DNA from: Citrobacter braakii
GTDB lineage: Bacteria > Pseudomonadota > Gammaproteobacteria > Enterobacterales > Enterobacteriaceae
DNA length: 48,207 nt
Assembly: GCF_002075345.1 (NCBI RefSeq)
Contig: NZ_NAEW01000021.1
Span: forward strand, 1-48,207
Direction: 5' to 3'
Positions 28,115 to 36,489 of this stretch are shown one piece after another (position 1 is the stretch's first letter; each line of letters starts with the position of its first letter). The notes below the pieces were generated by a model. That model saw only the letters and a list, made by a program, of their open reading frames with translations. It did no database searches and was not told the DNA's origin. Both the position numbers and the translations under genes were made by a program.

Positions 28115-29347
28115 ATGAGCACAACCGAGCTGCATTCACTGGATTTGTTAACCTTTCCGGTGTGGATTGTTTCGCCACAAACCGAAGAACTGGTGTTCGC
28201 TAATATCGTTGCACGTGAGCTAATGCAGGATCTCTGTTTTTCCCCACTGCGCAAGGGCATATTCTCAACGCATTCTCAAAATGATTTAACCATGTATCTC
28301 AGTGACTTGAGCAATCATCATCACGTTGTTGAGATCCTCACGGTTTACCGCGATGGTGAGGAAATCGCGTTGGCTAGCCGCCTGTCCATTAAATCTCTGC
28401 CGGGCGTGGGGGATGTTATCCTTTTCGAAGGCATTGAAACGCCAACTGCGCAAGGTCTGAAAGCCAGCCGTTCAGCAACTTATCAACGAAAAAAACAGGG
28501 CTTTTATGCGCGTTTTTTCCAGACCAACTCCGCGCCAATGTTACTGATTGATCCGTCCCGCGATGGCCTGATCGTTGATGCAAACCTCAGTGCCCTGAAT
28601 TTTTATGGTTACAACCTTGATGTGATGTGCCAGAAACATACCTGGGAGATCAACATGCTGGGCCGCCATATATTGCCGGTAATGCATGAAATCGCCCATC
28701 TGCCCGGCGGCCATAAGCCTTTGCACTTTGTCCATAAACTGGCAGACGGCACCTCACGTCATGTACAAACCTACGCCGGACCGATTGAAATTTACGGTAA
28801 TAAACTCATGTTGTGCATTATTCATGACATTACCGAACAAAAACGGCTGGAACAGGAGCTTGAGCATGCCGCTCTGCGTGACCCTTTAACGGGATTACTT
28901 AATCGCCGACATTTTTATCAGGTAACCGAGCCGGAGCAGACGCATGCGGTATCATTGACGCAGGACTACAGCCTTTTATTGATCGACACCGATCGTTTTA
29001 AAAGCATTAACGATCTCTTCGGTCATTTAAAAGGCGATGAAGTGCTTTGTGCTCTGGCCCGCACACTGGAATCCTGTGCACGAAAAGACGATCTTATTTT
29101 TCGCTGGGGTGGTGAAGAATTTGTGCTGCTGCTGCCGCGAACCTCGCTGGATGTCGCCCTCAATCTTGCAGAAGTGATCCGCGCAACGGTAGCCAAGGTT
29201 ACTCTCCCTGGTCTTCCCCGCTTTACCGTCAGCATTGGCGTTGCGCGGCACGAAACGAACGAAAGTATTGATGAATTATTCAAACGCGTGGACGACGCGT
29301 TGTACAAAGCCAAGCACGAAGGCAGGAACAGAGTATTGGCCGCCTGA
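28115..29347 (+). CDS. dgcM: Diguanylate cyclase DgcM (YdaM)
   Basis: A 410-residue PAS-GGDEF protein, the same length as E. coli DgcM. It makes cyclic di-GMP and, in E. coli, also binds the regulator MlrA to switch on csgD and so curli and cellulose. An N-terminal variable sensor and a PAS/PAC domain (roughly 130-245, ending IIHDITEQKRLEQELEHA) precede the cyclase domain. The active site is GGEEF at 332-336, and an inhibitory site RKDD lies five residues before it, so product feedback is expected. The frame starts 67 bp after the MHYT gene, so the two may be co-transcribed. It is convergent with smrA with only 12 bp between. Confidence 0.95.
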   Translation: MSTTELHSLDLLTFPVWIVSPQTEELVFANIVARELMQDLCFSPLRKGIFSTHSQNDLTMYLSDLSNHHHVVEILTVYRDGEEIALASRLSIKSLPGVGDVILFEGIETPTAQGLKASRSATYQRKKQGFYARFFQTNSAPMLLIDPSRDGLIVDANLSALNFYGYNLDVMCQKHTWEINMLGRHILPVMHEIAHLPGGHKPLHFVHKLADGTSRHVQTYAGPIEIYGNKLMLCIIHDITEQKRLEQELEHAALRDPLTGLLNRRHFYQVTEPEQTHAVSLTQDYSLLLIDTDRFKSINDLFGHLKGDEVLCALARTLESCARKDDLIFRWGGEEFVLLLPRTSLDVALNLAEVIRATVAKVTLPGLPRFTVSIGVARHETNESIDELFKRVDDALYKAKHEGRNRVLAA

Positions 29348-29359
29348 TGAATACGTGGC

Positions 29360-29923
29360 TCAACGGCTGCGCTTAGCGTGACGCTCCCAGTTTTCCTGTT
29401 TTGCCTGCGCGGTTTTACGTAATGCCACATAGCATGCCCCGCTGCCGCCGTGATGCGGCAAAGCGGCGCAGTAGGCCTGGACGTCATCAAATTCTGTCAG
29501 CCAGCGCGCCACATAGCTGCGAACAATATTGGCATGAGCGTTATCGTCACGCCCCTTACCGTGTATCACCAGCACATTACGTAATCCATCTTGCTGTGCC
29601 TGCAGAATAAAACTGAATAGCATCTGGCGGCATGTTTCTACGGGCTGGCGGATGAGATTAAGGCTCGCCTGCTGCGGATATTTTCCGGTTCGCAGTTTGT
29701 CAGTCACGCCGTGCTGTAAACCTTCGCGACGAAACTCCAGCGGCTCGTTCAACGGGATAATATCGAGAAACCCCGTCGTGAGAAAGTTATCCAGTTGAAG
29801 CGTATCGATACGCGCCGGAGTGCGGATATTACGCGTTGGCTGCCAGTGTACATCGGCGCAGCCCTTCAGCGGTTGGACATCTCCCATAGCATCCAGAAAC
29901 AGCGAAGCATCATCAAGGTTCAT
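29360..29923 (-). CDS. smrA: SmrA, Smr-domain DNA endonuclease
   Basis: A 187-residue protein with a single Smr domain, like E. coli SmrA (YdaL), for which nicking endonuclease activity on DNA has been reported. The domain core is visible as the DTLQLDNFLTTGF region, then LNLIRQPVETCRQML, VLVIHGKGRD (the HGKG motif) and LPHHGGSGACYVALRK. The start follows GGAGG at good spacing. In K-12 the abgR-abgABT-mcaS region lies between smrA and ogt; here only about 210 bp separate them and no McaS-like sequence is seen. Confidence 0.93.
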   Translation of the reverse strand: MNLDDASLFLDAMGDVQPLKGCADVHWQPTRNIRTPARIDTLQLDNFLTTGFLDIIPLNEPLEFRREGLQHGVTDKLRTGKYPQQASLNLIRQPVETCRQMLFSFILQAQQDGLRNVLVIHGKGRDDNAHANIVRSYVARWLTEFDDVQAYCAALPHHGGSGACYVALRKTAQAKQENWERHAKRSR

Positions 29924-30136
29924 GTTTCTTCCTCCAGCGAATTACGACGAGCATTATCATAACCGCGCACTATTATACCGACAACGGTTTACGATTATTT
30001 CCAATAATTCACCCGGCTCGCTCCGCTGAAAAGATCTACTCACGACATACAGATATCCGTTTTTAGGGGTATAGCTGCAACTGTTGCTGGCGTGATAATG
30101 TGTAACCTCGCCTGAACGCTGTAATGAGAGAAACGG

Positions 30137-30652
30137 ATGCTGAACTTACTGGAAGACACCATCGACACACCGCTAGGCCCGCTGTGGGTTATTTGTGATG
30201 AGCAATTTCGCCTGCGCGCGGTGGAATGGGATCAGCACCGCGATCGCATGGAACAATTGCTGGATATTCATTACCGCACAGAAGGTTATCAGCGTATTAC
30301 AGCCAAAAACCCTGGCGGATTAAGCGATAAACTGTCGGAGTATTTTGCCGGGAATCTCAGCATTATTGACACGCTGGAAACGGCAACGGCTGGCACGCCT
30401 TTCCAGCGTGAAGTCTGGCAAGCATTACGCACTATCCCGTGTGGGCAGGTCATGCACTATGGTCAACTGGCCGAACAGTTAGGGCGCGCCGGTGCTGCAA
30501 GAGCCGTCGGTGCGGCCAATGGCGCCAACCCGGTAAGCATTGTGGTCCCCTGCCATCGCGTCATTGGGCGTAACGGCACCATGACTGGATATGCTGGCGG
30601 CGTGCAGCGAAAAGAGTGGTTATTGCGTCACGAAGGCTATTTGCTACTCTAG
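30137..30652 (+). CDS. ogt: Methylated-DNA--protein-cysteine methyltransferase Ogt
   Basis: A 171-residue suicide DNA repair protein that moves O6-alkyl groups from guanine (and O4 from thymine) to its own cysteine. The active-site motif VVPCHRV has the acceptor Cys at 139, and the DNA-binding helix-turn-helix with the Arg finger ([14 protein letters not shown]) precedes it. Length is identical to E. coli Ogt. It lies 194 bp upstream of fnr in the same direction. Confidence 0.97.
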   Translation: MLNLLEDTIDTPLGPLWVICDEQFRLRAVEWDQHRDRMEQLLDIHYRTEGYQRITAKNPGGLSDKLSEYFAGNLSIIDTLETATAGTPFQREVWQALRTIPCGQVMHYGQLAEQLGRAGAARAVGAANGANPVSIVVPCHRVIGRNGTMTGYAGGVQRKEWLLRHEGYLLL

Positions 30653-30813
30653 AATCCAGGCAATTAATGCCTTATTCGTCACACTTTCGCATAATGTGAC
30701 CACAAATTAAATGCGGTTAATCAAGGAGATACAAACATTCATTCCGGTTATACCTGAATTATTCTCTATTGGGAGTAGCTCAGACTTACGTGCTCACCAA
30801 AAAGATGTTAAAA

Positions 30814-30827
30814 TTGACAAATATCAA
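30814..30827. promoter_or_regulatory. FNR autoregulatory box upstream of fnr
   Basis: TTGACAAATATCAA is a near-consensus FNR box, 20 bp before the fnr start codon. In E. coli the box at this place overlaps the transcription start and mediates FNR repression of its own gene. Confidence 0.88.
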
Positions 30828-30846
30828 TTACGGCTTGAGCAGACCT

Positions 30847-31599
30847 ATGATCCCGGAAAAGCGAATTATACGGCGCATTCAGTCTGGCGGTTGTGCTATC
30901 CATTGCCAGGATTGCAGCATCAGCCAGCTTTGCATCCCGTTCACACTTAACGAGCATGAGCTTGACCAGCTCGATAACATCATCGAGCGCAAAAAGCCTA
31001 TCCAAAAGGGGCAAACGCTCTTTAAAGCAGGTGATGAACTTAAATCACTCTACGCTATCCGCTCCGGAACGATTAAAAGCTATACCATTACCGAGCAAGG
31101 CGATGAGCAAATTACCGGCTTCCATCTGGCGGGTGATCTGGTCGGTTTTGACGCGATTGGCAGCGGACATCACCCGAGCTTTGCCCAGGCGCTGGAAACC
31201 TCAATGGTTTGCGAAATTCCTTTCGAAACCCTTGATGACCTGTCCGGAAAAATGCCGAATCTGCGTCAGCAGATGATGCGTCTGATGAGTGGCGAAATCA
31301 AAGGCGACCAGGATATGATCCTGCTGTTGTCGAAGAAAAATGCAGAAGAGCGCCTGGCGGCCTTTATCTACAACTTGTCTCGCCGCTTTGCCCAGCGCGG
31401 GTTCTCGCCTCGTGAGTTCCGCCTGACCATGACCCGCGGCGACATCGGTAACTACCTGGGTCTGACGGTTGAAACCATCAGCCGCCTGTTGGGTCGTTTC
31501 CAGAAAAGCGGTATGCTGGCAGTGAAAGGCAAATACATAACTATTGAGAATAGCGACGCGCTGGCAGTTCTTGCTGGCCACACGCGTAACGTAGCGTAA
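30847..31599 (+). CDS. fnr: Global anaerobic regulator FNR
   Basis: A 250-residue CRP/FNR-family regulator. An oxygen-labile 4Fe-4S cluster allows dimerisation and binding to TTGAT-N4-ATCAA sites, switching on anaerobic respiration and repressing aerobic genes. The cluster ligands Cys 20, 23, 29 and 122 (CQDC, LC and MVCE) are present, with the effector beta-barrel in the middle and the recognition helix [11 protein letters not shown] near residue 209. An open frame extends 26 codons further upstream, but it overlaps the FNR box. The ATG at 30847 gives the E. coli N terminus ([10 protein letters not shown]) and length. Confidence 0.98.
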   Translation: MIPEKRIIRRIQSGGCAIHCQDCSISQLCIPFTLNEHELDQLDNIIERKKPIQKGQTLFKAGDELKSLYAIRSGTIKSYTITEQGDEQITGFHLAGDLVGFDAIGSGHHPSFAQALETSMVCEIPFETLDDLSGKMPNLRQQMMRLMSGEIKGDQDMILLLSKKNAEERLAAFIYNLSRRFAQRGFSPREFRLTMTRGDIGNYLGLTVETISRLLGRFQKSGMLAVKGKYITIENSDALAVLAGHTRNVA

Positions 31600-31750
31600 T
31601 CTTTCCGCAAGCATTTCTGTTATCCTTCTGTCAAATCGCTAAATTTTCCCGATTTATTGATCTGGCAGGAGGTTCTCCCCTGTTTCAATCCACATTATTG
31701 GGTTACTCTTTTAATTACAAACTGCGATGACAGTTGTAAGGAGACCCTGT

Positions 31751-32701
31751 ATGGCTATGTATAAAAATATGCTGGTCGTCATCGATCCAAACCAGGACGA
31801 TCAACCAGCATTACGGCGAGCTGTTTATTTGCATCAACGGATTGGTGGCAAAATTAAAGCCTTTTTGCCAATCTATGACTTTTCCTACGAGATGACTACC
31901 CTGCTGTCGCCCGATGAGCGTACGGCAATGCGTCAGGGGGTCATCAGCCAGCGAACAGCATGGATCCGTGAACAAGCAAAATACTACATCGAAGCAGGGA
32001 TCCCTCTTGAAATAAAAGTGGTATGGCACAACCGTCCCTTTGAAGCCATCATCCAGGAAGTCATTAGCGCTCAGCATGACCTGGTCCTCAAAATGGCGCA
32101 CCAACACGACCGCCTCGAAGCCGTAATTTTCACGCCTACCGACTGGCATTTATTGCGCAAATGTCCAAGCCCGGTATGGATGGTTAAAGACCAGCCATGG
32201 CCTGAAGAGGGTAAAGCGCTGGTTGCGGTGAACCTCGCCAGTGAAGAGCCTTATCACAACGCGCTCAATGAAAAACTGGTCAAAGAGACGCTGCAACTGG
32301 CAGAACAGGTTAACCATACTGAAGTGCATCTGGTTGGCGCCTACCCTGTTACGCCAATCAATATCGCAATTGAACTACCTGAGTTTGACCCCAGCGTTTA
32401 TAACGACGCGATCCGTGGACAGCATCTGCTGGCCATGAAGGCGTTGCGCCAGAAATTCAGTATCGATGAGAAAGTGACGCACGTAGAAAAAGGATTGCCT
32501 GAAGAGGTCATTCCTGATTTAGCCGAGCACTTGCAGGCGGGTATTGTAGTACTGGGTACCGTCGGTCGTACCGGTATTTCTGCCGCGTTTCTTGGTAACA
32601 CCGCTGAACAGGTTATCGATCACCTACGCTGCGACCTGCTGGTCATCAAGCCGGATGAATATCAGACGCCAGTTGAACTGGATGATGAAGAAGACGATTA
32701 A
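31751..32701 (+). CDS. uspE: Universal stress protein UspE (tandem)
   Basis: A 316-residue protein made of two universal stress domains in tandem (first from [10 protein letters not shown], second from [12 protein letters not shown] at about 160). The C-terminal nucleotide-binding-like segment is [20 protein letters not shown] and the tail is acidic. It matches E. coli UspE in length. UspE is induced on entry to stationary phase and affects motility, adhesion and DNA damage resistance. The start at 31751 has AAGGAG at eight bases; an upstream ATG adding eight residues lacks this. The fnr-uspE order is conserved in enterics. Confidence 0.96.
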   Translation: MAMYKNMLVVIDPNQDDQPALRRAVYLHQRIGGKIKAFLPIYDFSYEMTTLLSPDERTAMRQGVISQRTAWIREQAKYYIEAGIPLEIKVVWHNRPFEAIIQEVISAQHDLVLKMAHQHDRLEAVIFTPTDWHLLRKCPSPVWMVKDQPWPEEGKALVAVNLASEEPYHNALNEKLVKETLQLAEQVNHTEVHLVGAYPVTPINIAIELPEFDPSVYNDAIRGQHLLAMKALRQKFSIDEKVTHVEKGLPEEVIPDLAEHLQAGIVVLGTVGRTGISAAFLGNTAEQVIDHLRCDLLVIKPDEYQTPVELDDEEDD

Positions 32702-32713
32702 CCACACAACTCA

Positions 32714-32740
32714 ATGCCGGATGGCGATCTCATCCGGCAT
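32714..32740. repeat. REP element between uspE and ynaJ
   Basis: Ten-base arms ATGCCGGATG (32714-32723) and CATCCGGCAT (32731-32740) have a seven-base loop: a typical enteric REP palindrome between two convergent genes. Confidence 0.75.
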
Positions 32741-32749
32741 AACAAACGC

Positions 32750-33010
32750 TTAGTGTTGCTCTTCGCCGCCGAGGAAATAGATTCCCAGCGGGATAGCCAA
32801 CAGAATCGTAAACACCATGCTGTAGACACAAATCATTGCCGATTGAATGGCGTACATTGAAGCGGTCCAGTCGGATAGCGGAATGTCATACTGTTCAATC
32901 ACACCACCGATCGTCGCTCGCGTCACGACCGACGCTGCGATAATAAACACCCCAAGCAGGCACAACAGAAACTTCCGTCCCTTCGCTGTCTTCAGCTTAG
33001 CCATGATCAT
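32750..33010 (-). CDS. ynaJ: YnaJ, DUF2534 small inner-membrane protein
   Basis: An 86-residue protein with two hydrophobic segments (about residues 14-33 and 58-79) joined by a short polar stretch, and a charged tail GGEEQH. It is very close to E. coli YnaJ, of the DUF2534 family with unknown function. The start has AAGGA at seven bases; the product begins MIMAKLK, as in E. coli. It is convergent with uspE and divergent from ynaI across 243 bp. Confidence 0.93.
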   Translation of the reverse strand: MIMAKLKTAKGRKFLLCLLGVFIIAASVVTRATIGGVIEQYDIPLSDWTASMYAIQSAMICVYSMVFTILLAIPLGIYFLGGEEQH

Positions 33011-33253
33011 AGTACTGTCCTTTTGCAGATGAAAACCTTGTTACTTTGCGCTAACAATACCATGACATCAACTGACTGTCTGCTACATAAACCGCTTTCA
33101 GGGTGGATACCAGCGCTATTTCGCCGAAAATAGCGCTAATTGCATTATATATCTCCCCTATGGATTAATGATCTGACCGCCAGAACTGAGTAAAATATTC
33201 GAGGATTAGGATATCAGAAGATATTTCACTACCACGGAGCTGTTGGAAGAATC

Positions 33254-34285
33254 ATGATCGCTGAACTGTTTATAAATAATGCGTTTAATTTGACGGTAAT
33301 TCTCAGCTGCTGTGCCGCGCTGGTTCTGATGAGCGTCTGGTATCATCGTGGAGAGCGTCGCTGCAAAGGATTCATATTTCATGCCGCGCAATTTTTTGTC
33401 TATGCCATTATCATCGGGACGTTAGGCAGTATTGCTAATAACGTTATCGAAAATTACAGCCTGAAATTTATCTCCTCCAGCGTGGTCGACTTTATCTGCA
33501 CCTCGTTGATTGCGCTGATCCTTACCATCAAACTTTTTCTGGTAATTAATCAGTTTGAAAAGACGCAGATTAATAAAGGCAGAGATATCACCAGCGCGAG
33601 GATCCTGTCGCGCATCATCAAAATTACCATCGTGGTTGCCATCATTTTGCTGTATGGCGAACATTTCGGTATGAGCTTATCCGGCCTGTTAACCTTCGGC
33701 GGCATCGGCGGTATCGCTGTAGGTATGGCAGGCAAAGACATTCTGAGCAACTTTTTCTCAGGGATTATGCTCTACTTCGACAGACCCTTTAGCATCGGCG
33801 ACTGGATCCGCTCCCCGGACCGCAATATTGAAGGTACAGTTACGGAAATCGGCTGGCGAATGACCAAAATAAACACCTTCGATCATCGTCCGTTATATGT
33901 CCCAAACTCGATTTTCTCCTCTATCAGCGTAGAAAACCCAGGAAGGATGACGAACCGCCGCATCAAAACGGTGATCGGGTTACGATATGAAGATGCTGAT
34001 AAAGTCAGTGCCGTTGTCGAGTCGGTCAGACAAATGCTGCAAAACCATCCGGGAATAGACCAGAAACAAACCCTGCTGGTTTATTTTAATGAATTCGCCG
34101 ATTCATCGCTGAATATCATGGTGTATTGCTTCACGAAAACCACCGTGTGGCAGGAATGGCTTGCGGTACAGCAGGACGTTTATTTAAAGATTATTTCGAT
34201 AGTCAAGGCACACGACGCCGACTTTGCGTTCCCCAGCCAGACGCTGTATATGGATAATCCTGAAGCATCGCCATCGACACACTAA
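33254..34285 (+). CDS. ynaI: Small-conductance mechanosensitive channel YnaI (MscS family)
   Basis: A 343-residue MscS-family channel of the same length as E. coli YnaI. Extra N-terminal transmembrane helices precede the MscS core. The pore helix region [15 protein letters not shown] (near residue 155) is followed by the cytoplasmic beta domain ([39 protein letters not shown]) and the vestibule. It opens under membrane tension to protect against hypo-osmotic shock, with small conductance. A strong terminator follows. Confidence 0.95.
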   Translation: MIAELFINNAFNLTVILSCCAALVLMSVWYHRGERRCKGFIFHAAQFFVYAIIIGTLGSIANNVIENYSLKFISSSVVDFICTSLIALILTIKLFLVINQFEKTQINKGRDITSARILSRIIKITIVVAIILLYGEHFGMSLSGLLTFGGIGGIAVGMAGKDILSNFFSGIMLYFDRPFSIGDWIRSPDRNIEGTVTEIGWRMTKINTFDHRPLYVPNSIFSSISVENPGRMTNRRIKTVIGLRYEDADKVSAVVESVRQMLQNHPGIDQKQTLLVYFNEFADSSLNIMVYCFTKTTVWQEWLAVQQDVYLKIISIVKAHDADFAFPSQTLYMDNPEASPSTH

Positions 34286-34295
34286 CAAAAGAAAA

Positions 34296-34320
34296 GGCGC
34301 GGAAATCCGCGTCTTTTTTT
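34296..34320 (+). terminator. Terminator of ynaI
   Basis: A GC-rich seven-base-pair stem between 34296 and 34313 is followed by a run of seven T (34314-34320), ten bases past the ynaI stop. Confidence 0.85.
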
Positions 34321-34345
34321 CTGCACTTATTTCAATGAGGCAATA

Positions 34346-34450
34346 TCAATGACAAAGCAGTACCTGCGCCAGCGTTGGAATATACGGATTCAGGTCATGT
34401 AGATACAGGACTGTATCAATAATCAGCTCAAACTGATTCACTTCGGGCAT
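34346..34450 (-). CDS. Possible short ORF downstream of the cupin gene
   Basis: A 34-codon minus-strand frame begins at an ATG with only a weak ribosome site and reads MPEVNQFELIIDTVLYLH near its start. The same frame stays open for about 17 codons before the ATG into the cupin 3' end. It may be a remnant of a larger gene or chance. Otherwise the 34321-34487 gap shows nothing I can assign. Confidence 0.2.
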   Translation of the reverse strand: MPEVNQFELIIDTVLYLHDLNPYIPTLAQVLLCH

Positions 34451-34487
34451 CGGATTCTTTACCTGCAGAACGCGTGCCCCGCATAGC

Positions 34488-34940
34488 TCAGGGGAGCAGG
34501 TTGTACTCAGTGTCGCTTACCGGTTCAAGCCACTCGTTCGATGCGCCAGCTGCCGGGATTTCCACAGCGATATGGGCAAACCAGCTATCACGCGCAGCAC
34601 CGTGCCAGTGTTTCATTCCCGCCGGGATGTGTACGACATCACCAGTTTTCAGTTCGCGCGCCGGTTGATTCCACGCCTGATACCAGCCTCTGCCGCCGGT
34701 CACCAGCAAGATTTGTCCCCCTTGATGATGGATATGCCAGAAGTTACGACAGCCCGGCTCAAATGCTACGTTACCAATGACCACGCCTTCCATGGAGAGC
34801 ATGGTCAGATAGCTGTCGCCAGTGAAATATTTCGCATACGCTTCATTTTTCTCTCCGCGAGGAAAGACGCTGTTACCATCAAATTGTTGATTCATAATCT
34901 CCGCGCCGGCGCTGGAGACGGTATTCCGTTGATTTTGCAT
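34488..34940 (-). CDS. Cupin-fold protein
   Basis: A 150-residue single-domain cupin. Motif 1 contains the metal-binding histidines (WHIHHQGGQILLVTGGRGWYQ, about residues 68-88), and motif 2 has DVVHIPAGMKHWHGA. Cupins of this subgroup are annotated with various activities (isomerase, lyase, dioxygenase-like), and the substrate cannot be told from sequence. A later ATG (MNQQFDG) is possible, but the start at 34940 has GGAG at eight bases. It lies in a three-gene accessory block absent from K-12 between ynaI and mppA. Confidence 0.85.
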   Translation of the reverse strand: MQNQRNTVSSAGAEIMNQQFDGNSVFPRGEKNEAYAKYFTGDSYLTMLSMEGVVIGNVAFEPGCRNFWHIHHQGGQILLVTGGRGWYQAWNQPARELKTGDVVHIPAGMKHWHGAARDSWFAHIAVEIPAAGASNEWLEPVSDTEYNLLP

Positions 34941-35110
34941 TTAGACTCTCCAAAACGGTGGCAGCACGCGCCACCGATGCTGAAAACTATAAAAATTATA
35001 GAGACTCGACAGGCGGGTGATTAGAGGTGAAAAGAAGGACAACCTTATGAATCATGCTCATCAATAGTCGGTAACAGGTACAACATTTCTACTGGAGATG
35101 GCGTGAAGCC

Positions 35111-35494
35111 TTAGGCCACAATTTCAATCAAATTGCCGTCAGGATCGCGTATCACCGCTTCGTAATAGCCATCACCGGTGGTGCGCGGGTCAGAAACTAA
35201 TATCCCCTGTTCTTTTGCACGCATCGCCAAGGCATCAACGTTTTCACTGCCGCCAACTGAAATGGCGAGATGCACCCATCCTGAGGTGTTATTGTCGGGA
35301 GCATGTTTTGTCAGTCCAGGCTTAGTCATTAACTCAATCGCGATATCCTCACCAATTTTGACAAAATAGGATTCAAATCCAGGATTGGTTTTACTGCAGT
35401 ATTTTTCGTTGATCCTTGCGTCAAAAAACGTGACCCAGAATTGAGCTTGTTGCTCAAGATCCCGTGTCCATAACGCCACATGCGCAACCTTCAT
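35111..35494 (-). CDS. VOC-family (glyoxalase/bleomycin-resistance fold) protein
   Basis: A 127-residue vicinal-oxygen-chelate protein with the paired beta-alpha-beta-beta-beta fold. It has an N-terminal strand with a metal-ligand His (KVAHVALWTRDLE), a central HLAISVGG and a C-terminal IRDPDGNLIEIV with the usual Glu ligand. The two histidines and the C-terminal Glu fit a metal-binding site. The open frame extends upstream, but the ATG at 35494 has AAGAGG at good spacing and starts the domain. It is divergent from the DeoR-type regulator, which may control it. The substrate is unknown. Confidence 0.85.
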   Translation of the reverse strand: MKVAHVALWTRDLEQQAQFWVTFFDARINEKYCSKTNPGFESYFVKIGEDIAIELMTKPGLTKHAPDNNTSGWVHLAISVGGSENVDALAMRAKEQGILVSDPRTTGDGYYEAVIRDPDGNLIEIVA

Positions 35495-35543
35495 AGCTAA
35501 CCTCTTCTTGTTGTATCCAAACAATAGGTTCCCTAAAGGGATG

Positions 35544-35574
35544 TTGACATCGTGAACCATAATGCACAATTATG
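35544..35574 (+). promoter_or_regulatory. Promoter and candidate operator of the DeoR-type regulator
   Basis: A perfect -35 hexamer TTGACA (35544-35549) lies 18 bp before AATTAT (35568-35573). Between and over the -10 lies a perfect inverted repeat CATAAT-N5-ATTATG (35558-35574), well placed for repression of this promoter and of the divergent VOC gene. That the adjacent DeoR-type regulator is the protein that binds is inference. Confidence 0.45.
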
Positions 35575-35611
35575 CTTGTTATTGCTCGATGTTTATTTCA
35601 CTGGAGTATTT

Positions 35612-36382
35612 ATGCTCGATTACGCAGCATTCCCTGAACAGCGCCAGGCGCTTATCTATCAGATCCTGCAGGAAAACGGCAGAGTCATCTGTTCCGAACT
35701 CGCCAGCAGGTTAGGCGTTTCGGAACATACAATCCGCCGCGACCTGCATGAACTGAGTAAAGATGGCGTGTGTAAAAAAGTCTATGGCGGCGCGGTCATT
35801 GCACTCCCTGAATCCGAAGACATCACCGTACGCAAGAGTATTAATGTGGCGAAAAAGAGCAATATCGCGCAGAGATGCGCCCGGATGGTCAAATCCGGAA
35901 GCTGCATTTTTATCGACACGGGCAGTACTAATCTGGCGATGGCTGAAGCCCTACCCGCCGAGCTGGCGTTAACCGTGGTAACAAATTCCCCGGAGATTGC
36001 CGCCGTTTTACTAAAAAAACCACTTTTTGATGTCATTATGCTGGGCGGCGCGGTGCAACGATCTTCTGGAGGGTGCGTGGGTGCCACCGCTATCTCGCAG
36101 GTGCAGGGCATTTTATTCGATCAGGGATTTATTGGCGGCTGCGCGATGTCGCCTGAATCCGGCTTAACCGGATTTGATTACGCGGATTGTGAGTTCAAAA
36201 AAGCGGTGATCAAACAGTGTAATGAAACCATTGTCGCGCTGACGGCTGAAAAGATCCCGGCCGTCGCCCGTTATGTCGTTACCGAAAGCAGCAATATCAA
36301 TGTAATTGTCGTCGAAGAAAATAACAGCAAAGAGTATGCCACGGCGTTTCAGGCGCACGACATTCGTATTTATACAGTGTAA
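35612..36382 (+). CDS. DeoR-family transcriptional regulator
   Basis: A 256-residue DeoR/GlpR-type regulator. An N-terminal helix-turn-helix (ELASRLGVSEHTIRRDLHEL, about residues 26-45) is followed by the family KVYGGAV segment. The C-terminal sugar-phosphate-sensing domain has the conserved DTGSTNLAMAEAL, VTNSPEIA, LGGAVQRSSGG and the end motif VVTESSNINVIVV. Such proteins usually respond to phosphorylated sugars. A frame opening 60 bases upstream was rejected because the ATG at 35612 follows CTGGAG and starts the domain. No transporter or kinase gene lies alongside to suggest the sugar. It is divergent from the VOC gene and convergent with mppA. Confidence 0.9.
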   Translation: MLDYAAFPEQRQALIYQILQENGRVICSELASRLGVSEHTIRRDLHELSKDGVCKKVYGGAVIALPESEDITVRKSINVAKKSNIAQRCARMVKSGSCIFIDTGSTNLAMAEALPAELALTVVTNSPEIAAVLLKKPLFDVIMLGGAVQRSSGGCVGATAISQVQGILFDQGFIGGCAMSPESGLTGFDYADCEFKKAVIKQCNETIVALTAEKIPAVARYVVTESSNINVIVVEENNSKEYATAFQAHDIRIYTV

Positions 36383-36443
36383 CCCATTCTATTGGGTGAT
36401 ACTTTTCCATTGCTTTTATGACCCACCTTCTCCACAGCCTTGT

Positions 36444-36479
36444 CTGTTCGGGAAATCGCCAATGCAACGTCCCGAACAG
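36444..36479. repeat. Inverted repeat between the DeoR-type gene and mppA
   Basis: Perfect ten-base arms CTGTTCGGGA (36444-36453) and TCCCGAACAG (36470-36479) enclose 16 bases in the gap between two convergent genes, ten bases from the mppA stop. There is no U tract on either side; a bidirectional stabiliser or weak terminator is likely. Confidence 0.5.
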
Positions 36480-36489
36480 GCCAGCTATA

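Noticed and set aside
29023-29490. 155-codon minus-strand frame across the dgcM/smrA ends
   Set aside because: It overlaps the conserved DgcM GGDEF domain in antisense and the smrA 3' end in another frame; no family match.
30711-30950. 79-codon frame overlapping the fnr start
   Set aside because: It overlaps the FNR box and the conserved cysteine cluster of fnr in another frame; low-complexity His/Pro-rich end.
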